Assembly (NCBI GenBank): GCA_963695645.1
Contig: CAVOHC010000011.1
Coordinates: 147,256-211,255 of the forward strand
Source: DATBGO01 sp963695645
GTDB taxonomy: Bacteria > Actinomycetota > Actinomycetes > Streptosporangiales > Streptosporangiaceae
Direction of reading: 5' to 3'
Length of the DNA: 64,000 bases
A program made the translations under genes and the position numbers. Positions 26,479-33,386 of this stretch are shown here, piece after piece. Numbering within the stretch: position 1 is the stretch's first letter; each line of letters starts with the position of its first letter. The notes under the pieces are model-generated. The model saw only the letters and a list, made by a program, of their open reading frames with translations, did not search any database and had not been told where the DNA came from.

Positions 26479-28490
26479 CGGCCGCCTCCGGTCTCGGTAA
26501 GGACCTGGCGGGCGTGCGGCAGGTCGGCCAGCTCGCCAGCCGCGCCAATCGCCAGCGCAACCCGGCGGGCCTCTAGCACCGCCTCAAGCACAGTCCGTGG
26601 CGCCACGCAGTCGCCAGCCCGCGGGGTGCCGGGCCGGTGCAGGTACAGAGTCTGCTCCGGCAGCCGATGCCCGCAATGCACCACGAACGCGCAGTCCACC
26701 GTGCGCTGCTCGCCGGTCCACCGGTCCTCCAGCAGCACGTGGTCGCCGGCCACGCATCGGAGCAGGCTGCGCAGTTCGCGAGCCACGCCGGCCCGCTGCA
26801 GCCGCGAGTTGGCCTCGGCGAGGTCACCAGTGATGGCCAGCTGCGTGCCGGCGATCTGGTCCTGGGTGACGATCGACGCCGCCCGGCCGCTCGCGGCGAG
26901 CAGCTCGGCGATGCCGACCCCGACCGGCCCGCCGACCGGGTCGAACACCACCGCCCGTCCGGCCGGCAGCCGGTGCAGTGCTGCGGAGTTCACCAGGCCG
27001 ATCAGGTCGGCGGCATCCAGCACGCGCGCACCCGTGGCGGTGCGGTAGTCACGCGGGCCCGGAACTGATCCGGTGGCCAGCACTACCCGCACGCCGCTGG
27101 CCAGCGCGTCGTCCATTTCGGCTGCGGTGACCTCGTGCGCCAGCGATATCGTCACGCCCAGCCGCCCCAGCTCCCGGCGCCACCAGTCCACCGCCACGCC
27201 CAGTCGCTGCCGTCCGTAGACCAGGGCCGCCGCCGCCAGCATGCCGCCCAGTGCGGGCGCGCGCTCCGCAAGGCGCACGTGGTGCCCGTGCACGGCCAGC
27301 ACGCGGGCGGCTTCCATCCCGGCCGGGCCGCCGCCGACCACCAGCACCGACTTGCGAGTCTGGTCCCGGCCGCCGGCGTCGTTGCCATTCTCGTCGAGTT
27401 CATAGCCGCTGCCGGGCTCGATGACGCAGGTGATGACCGGGTTCCTGCTGTCCCGGACCATGCAGGCCTGGTTGCACAGCAGGCAGGGGCGGATCCGATC
27501 CTGTTCTCCGGCGCGGCACCGGGTGACGAGGTCGGGATCGGTGATCTGCGCCCTGGTCATCTCCACCAGGTCGGCTGCCCCGCCGTCCAGCGCGCACTGT
27601 GCCTGGCCGGGATCCACCACGCTGCCCTGCAGCACCACCGGGACGGCGCCGTCGACCGCAGCGCGGACCTGCCGGCACAGGTCCATGCAGGAACCCGGCT
27701 CCGTATGCAGGTCGGGCCGGGTGGCCGACACCGAGTAGATCGACCCGCGCACCACCACGAGGTAGTCCGCCAGCGCGGCCAGCCGCGCGGCCTGCCCGGC
27801 GGCAAGTTCCGGCGTCACGCCGGCCCAGGGCGCCAGCTCGTCGCAGCACAGCCGCAGTCCGAGCACCCGCCCGGCGCCGAGCGGGCCCCGCACGGCGCGC
27901 AGCACGCGCTCGGTGAGCAGCAGCCGGTCCTGGCCGTACTCGTCGCCGCGCTGGTTCGTCAGCCCGGACTGGAACTGGCGCAGCAGCGAGTGCTGGCCGG
28001 CGTTGATCTCGACGCCATCGAGGTCGGCTCCGGCGGCGAGGACGGCGGCCGCGGCGAAGCCGTCGACCAGCGCGTCGATCTCGGCGCCGGCCATCTCCAT
28101 GGGCAGTTCGCGCGAGCCCGCGTCCGGTACCCGTGACGGGGCCCACAGCGCGGACTGGGAGAACGCCGAGGAGCCCTGCATCCCGGCGTGGCCGAGCCCG
28201 GCCAGCACCAGCGCGCCGTGCGGCCGGCTGGCCGCGACGGTCCGGGCCCAGCCCGGCCCGCATTCCGCGGCCAGCGGTGCACGCTCGTAGGGCCAGTCCG
28301 ACGGGTGCACGCTCGCCGTCTCAGTCACGATGACGCCGCTGCCCCCCGACGCCCGCCGCGCGTAGTAGGCGACGTGCCGCGCCGAGATGTCCCGGCGCTG
28401 GCCGAGGTTGGTCTCGTGCGGCCCGAACATCACCCGGCAGGGCGCCCGGCGCGGCCCGAGATCGACCGGCCCGGTCAGGGTCGTGCTCAC
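26475..28490 (-). CDS. Mycofactocin system FadH/OYE-family oxidoreductase 1
   Basis: 671 residues from the GTG at 28490, which overlaps the mftC stop (GTGA); the open frame extends far upstream only as an mftC shadow. It has the same architecture as the next gene: a barrel with HPSDWPYER, GADLDGVEINAGQHSLLRQF and an iron-sulfur motif CLLCNQACM, then a nucleotide domain VLVVGGGPAGMEAARVLAVHGH. It is a tandem paralogue, yet clearly diverged. It is likely flavin- and NAD(P)H-linked. Substrate unknown. Confidence 0.87.
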   Translation of the reverse strand: MSTTLTGPVDLGPRRAPCRVMFGPHETNLGQRRDISARHVAYYARRASGGSGVIVTETASVHPSDWPYERAPLAAECGPGWARTVAASRPHGALVLAGLGHAGMQGSSAFSQSALWAPSRVPDAGSRELPMEMAGAEIDALVDGFAAAAVLAAGADLDGVEINAGQHSLLRQFQSGLTNQRGDEYGQDRLLLTERVLRAVRGPLGAGRVLGLRLCCDELAPWAGVTPELAAGQAARLAALADYLVVVRGSIYSVSATRPDLHTEPGSCMDLCRQVRAAVDGAVPVVLQGSVVDPGQAQCALDGGAADLVEMTRAQITDPDLVTRCRAGEQDRIRPCLLCNQACMVRDSRNPVITCVIEPGSGYELDENGNDAGGRDQTRKSVLVVGGGPAGMEAARVLAVHGHHVRLAERAPALGGMLAAAALVYGRQRLGVAVDWWRRELGRLGVTISLAHEVTAAEMDDALASGVRVVLATGSVPGPRDYRTATGARVLDAADLIGLVNSAALHRLPAGRAVVFDPVGGPVGVGIAELLAASGRAASIVTQDQIAGTQLAITGDLAEANSRLQRAGVARELRSLLRCVAGDHVLLEDRWTGEQRTVDCAFVVHCGHRLPEQTLYLHRPGTPRAGDCVAPRTVLEAVLEARRVALAIGAAGELADLPHARQVLTETGGGR

Positions 28491-29695
28491 TCCGTTACCG
28501 CCAGCGGGCTGGAGTCGCATGGCTTCGCCGGGACCCGCACCGACGGCATGCCCATGGCCACGGCCCGGCGGCGGGAATGGTCCTTGCCTGGCCGCGGCAG
28601 CCCGCCGTGGCCGGAGTCGCTGAGTGCGCTGGCGCCATGCCCCTTGACGCACTCTGGATCGGGCCCGTCCAGCGGCAGGCCGGTGAAGAACTTCGCCGCC
28701 ATGCAGCCGCCCTGGCAGGAGCGGAAAGCAGAGCAGGAGCGGCACGCTCCGCCCGATGTCTCGGTACGCAATTCGGCGAACAGCGGCGCGGAGCGCCATA
28801 CCTCGGCGAAGCCGCCGGGTGAGCGCACGGTGCCGGCCTTGAATGCATCGTGGATCGCGAACGGGCAGGCGTAGACATCGCCGACCGGATCGATCAGGCA
28901 GACTACCCGGCCGGCGCCGCAGAGGTTCAGTCCTGGCAGCGGGGTGGCACCCAGCGCGTTGAGGTGGAAGAAGGAATCACCGGTCAGCACCCGGTCGCCG
29001 TGCTCGACCAGCCACGAGTAGATCGCTCGCTGCTGCTGGTCCGTCGGGTGCAGGTCGTGCCAGACGTCCGCGCCGCGGCCGGATGGGCGCAGCCGGGTGA
29101 TCCGCAGCTGGGCGCCGAACCGGCCGGCGATCGCCGCGAACTCGTCCAGCTGGGGCACGTTGTGCCGGGTCATCACCACGGAGATCTTGAAATCCCGGAA
29201 GCCCGCCTCGGCCAGGTTCTGCATCGCGCGCAGCGCCATGTCATAGGAGCCGTGCCCGCGGACCGCGTCATTGACCTCCCTGCTCGCGCCATCCAGCGAG
29301 ACCTGCACGTCGACGTAGTCCGTGGCGGCCAGGCGCCGCGCGTGCTCAGCGTCGAGCCGCAGCCCGTTGGTGGAGAACTTCACGCCGACCTGGCTGGCCA
29401 CCGCGTAATCCAGGAGCTCCCAGAAGTCCGGCCGTACCGTCGGCTCGCCGCCGCCGACGTTGACGTAGAACACTTGCATGGCCCGCAGCTCGTCGATCAG
29501 CGACCGCATCTCGGCGGTGGTCAGCTCGGCTGGGTCGCGCCGGCCGGAAGACGACAGGCAGTGCTTGCAGGACAGGTTGCAGGCGTACGTCCATTCCCAG
29601 GTCAGGCAGATCGGCGCGGCAAGGCCGCCCTTGAACTGCTCCGCCAGGGCCGGTACGCGCTGACTTCGCCCCGGCTCGCAGCTAGTGGTCATCAT
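28487..29695 (-). CDS. mftC: Mycofactocin radical SAM maturase MftC
   Basis: 402 residues. The radical SAM CNLSCKHC motif (Cys 39, 43, 46) follows WEWTYA; downstream are the GGEPTVRPD SAM-binding turn and, from residue 270 on, a SPASM-type cysteine set (CGAGRVVCLIDPVGDVYACPF, CRSCSAFRSCQGGC, then a late Cys). MftC oxidatively decarboxylates the C-terminal Tyr of MftA and then forms a Val-Tyr carbon-carbon bond, giving the AHDP core. It overlaps mftB by 4 bases. Confidence 0.95.
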   Translation of the reverse strand: MMTTSCEPGRSQRVPALAEQFKGGLAAPICLTWEWTYACNLSCKHCLSSSGRRDPAELTTAEMRSLIDELRAMQVFYVNVGGGEPTVRPDFWELLDYAVASQVGVKFSTNGLRLDAEHARRLAATDYVDVQVSLDGASREVNDAVRGHGSYDMALRAMQNLAEAGFRDFKISVVMTRHNVPQLDEFAAIAGRFGAQLRITRLRPSGRGADVWHDLHPTDQQQRAIYSWLVEHGDRVLTGDSFFHLNALGATPLPGLNLCGAGRVVCLIDPVGDVYACPFAIHDAFKAGTVRSPGGFAEVWRSAPLFAELRTETSGGACRSCSAFRSCQGGCMAAKFFTGLPLDGPDPECVKGHGASALSDSGHGGLPRPGKDHSRRRAVAMGMPSVRVPAKPCDSSPLAVTE

Positions 29696-29979
29696 GGCGG
29701 GTCACCTGAGCCCGGCTGGGGGACGATCATGTCAGCCGCGGCCAGCGCGGCCAGCGCCCGCAGATAGGCGTCGCGCCGGCCGCCGGGCATGGCGGCCAGG
29801 GCATCGGACACGCTGTGGTGGGCGCCCAGCCCGCGCACCAGCTCGACGAGATCAGGTGCCTTCAGGAACGACAGCCGCCGGGTGCCGAAATGGTAGGCGA
29901 GCGCCCCGAACGGCTCAGGGCGCAGCGCGACATCGGGGTTGAGCTGGTAGCCGCGGCCCGGCTCGAATGGTGCGGTCAT
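29692..29979 (-). CDS. mftB: Mycofactocin precursor-binding chaperone MftB (RRE protein)
   Basis: 95 residues from the ATG at 29979. It has the RRE-like pattern YQLNPDVALRPEPFGALAYH, then RLSFLKAPDLVELVRGL and a helical C-terminus. The PqqD-like winged fold grips the MftA leader and presents the C-terminus to MftC. It lies 17 bases after mftA and overlaps mftC. An in-frame ATG further upstream (30012) would run into the mftA stop and is less likely. Confidence 0.93.
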   Translation of the reverse strand: MTAPFEPGRGYQLNPDVALRPEPFGALAYHFGTRRLSFLKAPDLVELVRGLGAHHSVSDALAAMPGGRRDAYLRALAALAAADMIVPQPGSGDPP

Positions 29980-29996
29980 CGCGATGGCCCCGGTTC

Positions 29997-30152
29997 CTAG
30001 TAGACGCCGCACATTCCATCGATCGAGACTTCCTCGACCAGCAGCTCCTCGGTGATGCCCGGGTCATCATCGATGCCGCAGTCGTCGGTGGCATCGGCGC
30101 TGCGCGATGCCGTATCGGCCTCGGGCCTGTCGGCTCGGGTGTCCTGCTGCAT
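29997..30152 (-). CDS. mftA: Mycofactocin precursor peptide MftA
   Basis: 51 residues. It is Asp/Glu-rich with the helical recognition part EELLVEEVSIDG and ends MCGVY; the last two residues, Val and Tyr, are the only ones kept in the redox core. A strong AGGAGG lies 7-8 bases before the ATG at 30152, fixing the start over the upstream in-frame ATG at 30185. It is the first gene of the 12-gene unit and about 530 bases divergent from the methanol dehydrogenase gene. Confidence 0.95.
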   Translation of the reverse strand: MQQDTRADRPEADTASRSADATDDCGIDDDPGITEELLVEEVSIDGMCGVY

Positions 30153-30684
30153 GGGAATCCTCCTAGCGGCGGGCTGCGACGACACCTGGGTGCTCCGTCG
30201 GCCGGTGGCGCCCGATGTTGGCGACGGTATGAGCTGGCGCGAGCCCTGTCACCATGCTTCCGGCTGTCATCGCCCCGTCCGGTTGGGCAGGTACCCGGGC
30301 CCGCGGGATCGTCTCGGCCCGGCCCGGCGGCCGCAACTCAGGCGGCACGGCCGTGCCTGGCCGGTGCCGGCTGGCCGGCAGCTTGCAGGCATCGCGCGAG
30401 CGGCCCTGGCCCGCCCGCGGCTGGCCTGGGGGCGGCCCGTTCGATCGGGCAGGCGCGGTCCCTGCCCGTCCGGGCCGAATGCGGTCGCTGTCGGGCGGAA
30501 TCGGCGCGCGCGGGTTCCGGGATCGGAGCGCCGCGGCTTAGCCTCGCCGCAACGGTGCCCCCGCTGACCGGGTACGGCCCGCTAGCGCCGGTTCCCGCGC
30601 AGCCAACCGCGGAACCCGGCGCCGGGGCAGTCAGCACCCATGGTGCGCGGGCGCGCGATCCATACGGAGAGGAGCCGGTACGCC
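30153..30684. promoter_or_regulatory. Divergent control region between mftA and the methanol dehydrogenase gene
   Basis: About 530 bases without a credible gene; open frames here are GC shadows. It must carry the mft promoter (minus) and the dehydrogenase promoter (plus). Visible elements are a 14-base motif GTCCGGTTGGGCAG at 30277-30290 that recurs with one change before the aldehyde dehydrogenase gene, a short CCCG/CGGG palindrome near 30440, and the hairpin at 30585-30622. No TetR-type mftR gene lies in the window. Confidence 0.55.
30585..30622 (+). promoter_or_regulatory. Leader hairpin upstream of the methanol dehydrogenase gene (copy 1)
   Basis: Two 15-base arms (30585-30599 and 30608-30622) can pair with 13 of 15 matches around an 8-base loop. 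The structure lies about 60 bases before the ATG and ahead of the ribosome site. It could be an operator for the response regulator or a 5'-UTR stem. The sister copy at 31999-32045 is a perfect stem. Confidence 0.6.
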
Positions 30685-30710
30685 ATGCAGGTCGATGAAC
30701 TGCTCAAGCC
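30585..30710 (+). repeat. Direct repeat copy 1: leader and first codons of the methanol dehydrogenase gene
   Basis: This segment (hairpin, ribosome site, start codon and first 9 codons) recurs at 31999-32133. Over the 93 bases after the hairpin (30618-30710) I count four differences between copies. The hairpin part differs more but keeps its pairing. Confidence 0.85.
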
Positions 30711-31977
30711 TTTTCCGATCAAGGAGTTCCACCCGCTCCCCCGGGCGCTGTTAGGGCCGGGTGCGCACGAGATGATCGGGCCGGAAGCGAAGAACCTGGG
30801 CTTCCGGAAGATCCTGGTGATGACCACCGGCCTGCGCGGCAGCGACACCGTCCACAAGATCGTCGAGTCGCTGAAGTATCACGGCCTGGAGGTCGTGGTC
30901 TTCGACAAGGTCGAGTCCAATCCCAAGGACTACAACGTGATGGACGCCGCGGCGGCGTTCCAGCAGAACAAGTGCGACTCGTTCGTCTCGATCGGCGGCG
31001 GCTCGTCGCACGATGCGTGCAAGGGCGCCCGGATCGCGGTGGCGCACGACGGCCGCAGCATCAACGAGTTCGAGGGCTTCAACATGTCGGAGAACCCGAA
31101 GAACCCGCCGCATATCGCCGTCTCCACGACTGCAGGCACCGGCTCGGAGACCTCATGGGCCTACGTCATCACCGACACCACCACCGACCCTGATAGCCCG
31201 CACAAGTACGTAGCGTTCGACGACGCCGCCGTGACCAGCCTGGCCATCGACGACCCGGTGCTGTACTACGACTGCCCGCTGGACTTCACCGCCCAGTGCG
31301 GCTTCGACGTGCTCGCGCATGCCTCCGAGCCGTACGTGTCCCGGCTGAACTTCGCGCCGTCGCTGGGTCCCTCGCTGTACGCCATCAAGCTGACCGTGGA
31401 GAACCTGCGCGCCGCCGTGTGGAACGGCCAGGACCTGCCCGGCCGCGAGGGCATGATGTACGCCCAGTACATCGCCGCGCAATCGTTCAACTCCGGCGGG
31501 CTGGGCATCGTCCACTCCATCTCGCATGCCGTCAGCGCCTTCTACGACCTCCACCACGGGCTGAACAACGCGATCGCGCTGCCGCGGGTATGGGCGTTCA
31601 ACATGCCGGTGGCCTACCAGCGGTTCGCCGACATCGCCGATCAGATGGGCGTGAACACCACTGGCATGACTGCCGTGCAGGCCTCCGAGGCGGCACTGGC
31701 CGCGGCCATCCGGCTGCTGCGGGACGTGGGCATCCCGGAGAAGTTCACCGACGTGACCCAGGCCAGCTACGGCAAGAACCGGCTCGGCCTAGGGCCGACG
31801 AAGTTCTACGAGAATTCCCCGACGGTCACCGGCGACGCCGCCGACGTCGACCGGATCACCAACCACGTGCTCGGCGACGCAGCCACCCCGGGCAACGCCA
31901 AGGAATGCACCTTCGAAACGGTCCGCCCGGTCGTCGAGCACTGCCTCAACGGTGACCTCGACGACCTGCTCAGCTGA
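30685..31977 (+). CDS. mno: NDMA-dependent methanol/alcohol dehydrogenase, iron-type ADH fold
   Basis: 430 residues from the ATG at 30685, with a GAGGAG-like ribosome site; the ATG at 30640 lies in the leader repeat and is unlikely. The family III ADH fold is clear: GLRGSDTVHKIVESL, SIGGGSSHDACKGARI (nucleotide loop), TTAGTGSETS, and the metal ligands in the GFDVLAHASEPYV and IVHSISHAVSAFYDLHHGLNNA segments. This is the type whose NAD(H) stays bound and which needs an artificial acceptor in vitro; in vivo mycofactocin accepts the electrons. It diverges from mftA. Confidence 0.93.
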   Translation: MQVDELLKPFPIKEFHPLPRALLGPGAHEMIGPEAKNLGFRKILVMTTGLRGSDTVHKIVESLKYHGLEVVVFDKVESNPKDYNVMDAAAAFQQNKCDSFVSIGGGSSHDACKGARIAVAHDGRSINEFEGFNMSENPKNPPHIAVSTTAGTGSETSWAYVITDTTTDPDSPHKYVAFDDAAVTSLAIDDPVLYYDCPLDFTAQCGFDVLAHASEPYVSRLNFAPSLGPSLYAIKLTVENLRAAVWNGQDLPGREGMMYAQYIAAQSFNSGGLGIVHSISHAVSAFYDLHHGLNNAIALPRVWAFNMPVAYQRFADIADQMGVNTTGMTAVQASEAALAAAIRLLRDVGIPEKFTDVTQASYGKNRLGLGPTKFYENSPTVTGDAADVDRITNHVLGDAATPGNAKECTFETVRPVVEHCLNGDLDDLLS

Positions 31978-31998
31978 CCGAGAGCGGCAGGCCGGCTA

Positions 31999-32045
31999 GC
32001 GCCGATTTCCGCGTGACAGGCAACCGCCAACGCGGAAATCGGCGC
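31999..32045 (+). promoter_or_regulatory. Leader hairpin upstream of the MoxR gene (copy 2), perfect 15-base stem
   Basis: Arms at 31999-32013 and 32031-32045 pair perfectly around a 17-base loop. Compared with copy 1, the bases at the middle of both arms have changed together (GTTCCC/GGAACC to ATTTCC/GGAAAT), so the stem, not the sequence, is kept. It starts 22 bases after the dehydrogenase stop and could alternatively act as a processing or attenuation site between the genes. Confidence 0.65.
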
Positions 32046-32133
32046 CGGGGCAGTCAGCACCCACGGTGCGCGGGCGCGCGATCCATGCGGAGCGGAGCCG
32101 GTACGCCATGCCGGTCGATGAACTGCTCAAGCC
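31999..32133 (+). repeat. Direct repeat copy 2: duplicated dehydrogenase leader
   Basis: Second copy of the segment at 30585-30710. It includes a ribosome site (GGAGCGGAG) and a start codon, then nine codons nearly identical to the dehydrogenase start before similarity ends abruptly at AAGCC. It looks like the remains of a duplication whose second dehydrogenase body was lost, leaving the control region to serve the downstream ATPase operon. Confidence 0.85.
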
Positions 32134-32152
32134 AGCGGCAGGCCGCCGATGA
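32108..32152 (+). CDS. 14-codon leader ORF, relic of the dehydrogenase start
   Basis: ATG at 32108 opens a 14-residue frame beginning MPVDELLKP, as in the methanol dehydrogenase (one residue different), then diverges and stops at 32150-32152, 25 bases before the MoxR GTG. It has the original ribosome site, so it may be translated and couple to the downstream gene. It may simply be a relic. Confidence 0.45.
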   Translation: MPVDELLKPAAGRR

Positions 32153-32177
32153 AGGCCCCGCACGAACCGGAGGACAC

Positions 32178-33374
32178 GTGCCCCAGTCGACCGATGATCG
32201 CGGCCCCTTCCTGTCGATCGACGACGTCGTCAGCCGGTTCGCCGCAGCCGGGTACATCACCGACCGGCGGCTGGCCACCACGGTTTACCTGGTAACACGG
32301 CTGAACAAGCCGGTCCTGCTGGAAGGCCCGGCCGGCGTCGGGAAGACCGAGCTCGCCAAGACACTGGCGGCCGTGACCGGCCGCCGGCTGCTCCGGCTGC
32401 AATGCTACGAGGGACAGGACGAGACCAGGGCGCTGTATGAATGGGACTACGGCAAGCAGCTGCTGTATACCCAGATGCTGCGCGAGAAAGTCAACGACAT
32501 CATCGCCGACGCCCCGGACATTCCGGCAGCGGTCGCTCGCATCGAGGCCCACGATGGCGTGTTCTTCTCCGACCACTTCCTGGTCGCCCGCCCCCTGCTG
32601 GACGCCATCCGCGGTGATCAGCCGGCCGTCCTGCTGATCGACGAGGTAGACCGTGCCGACGAGGCACTGGAGGCGGTGTTCCTTGAATGCCTCGGCGAGT
32701 ATCAGGTTTCCGTTCCCGAGATCGGCACTTACACGGCGAAGACGCCACCGTACGTGGTGCTCACCTCGAACAACACTCGTGACCTCTCAGCCGCGCTGAA
32801 ACGCCGTTGCCTGCACTTGTTCCTGGACTACCCGGATGCGGAACGGGAGCTGGAGATCGTGCGGTCCAAGAAGACCGGGCTGCCCGACGCGGCCGCCAGG
32901 CAGCTGGTGCAGGTGGTGCGCGGACTGAGGGAACTGCCCCTGCGCAAGAGCCCTAGCATCTCGGAAACGATCGACTGGGCGCGTACCCTGACCGTCCTCG
33001 GCGTCGACGAGCTCGACGCGGGCGTGCTCGCCGAGACAGCCAACATTGTGCTGAAGTACGAGCGTGACATGCAGCGCGCGGTGGGGGTGCTGCCTCGCCT
33101 GGTCGACCCGAACCGCGAACTGCCCGCCCCGGGCCATGTCCATGGTCATGGCGATGAGCATGAGCACGGGCATGCTGATGAACACGGGCACGGGCCTGCC
33201 GGGCAAGAGGCCGGCGCCGACGGCCTGGCCGCCCGCGCGGCCAAGGACCGGCCCGGCCGCCACGACGAGGGCTACTACGGAGCCCCGGGTCCGGGCCCGG
33301 GCCGCCGCGCTGCCCCCGGTGAAGGCCAGGGCAGCCGTTCATTCGCAGCGTTCGCCCGGCGACGGCCTGGCTGA
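32178..33374 (+). CDS. MoxR-family AAA+ ATPase (CoxD-like) with His-rich tail
   Basis: 398 residues from the GTG at 32178, preceded by GGAGGA. Walker A is GPAGVGKTE (about residues 47-55), Walker B VLLIDEVDRADE, sensor LTSNNTRDLSAALKRRC, then the lid helices to about 300. The last 80 residues are low-complexity and include a His/Gly/Glu run at about residues 320-342 (many HGH and EHGH triplets). MoxR and CoxD ATPases act with VWA partners in maturation or metal loading of dehydrogenases. Next to the methanol dehydrogenase, an activation role is inferred. Confidence 0.9.
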   Translation: MPQSTDDRGPFLSIDDVVSRFAAAGYITDRRLATTVYLVTRLNKPVLLEGPAGVGKTELAKTLAAVTGRRLLRLQCYEGQDETRALYEWDYGKQLLYTQMLREKVNDIIADAPDIPAAVARIEAHDGVFFSDHFLVARPLLDAIRGDQPAVLLIDEVDRADEALEAVFLECLGEYQVSVPEIGTYTAKTPPYVVLTSNNTRDLSAALKRRCLHLFLDYPDAERELEIVRSKKTGLPDAAARQLVQVVRGLRELPLRKSPSISETIDWARTLTVLGVDELDAGVLAETANIVLKYERDMQRAVGVLPRLVDPNRELPAPGHVHGHGDEHEHGHADEHGHGPAGQEAGADGLAARAAKDRPGRHDEGYYGAPGPGPGRRAAPGEGQGSRSFAAFARRRPG

Positions 33375-33386
33375 GCGGAGCGGCAT

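Noticed and set aside
26475..28799. 774-codon version of the first OYE protein
   Set aside because: The extra N-terminus is the antisense-phase shadow of mftC. The GTG at 28490 overlaps the mftC stop as at the other junctions.
30640..30684. Earlier ATG for the methanol dehydrogenase
   Set aside because: It lies within the conserved leader repeat with no ribosome site. The ATG at 30685 has one and matches the family start.
33120..33215. Short-period repeat (CATGGTCATGG-like) as a CRISPR or minisatellite
   Set aside because: It is the in-frame His-rich coding run of the MoxR gene, without regular spacer-repeat structure.
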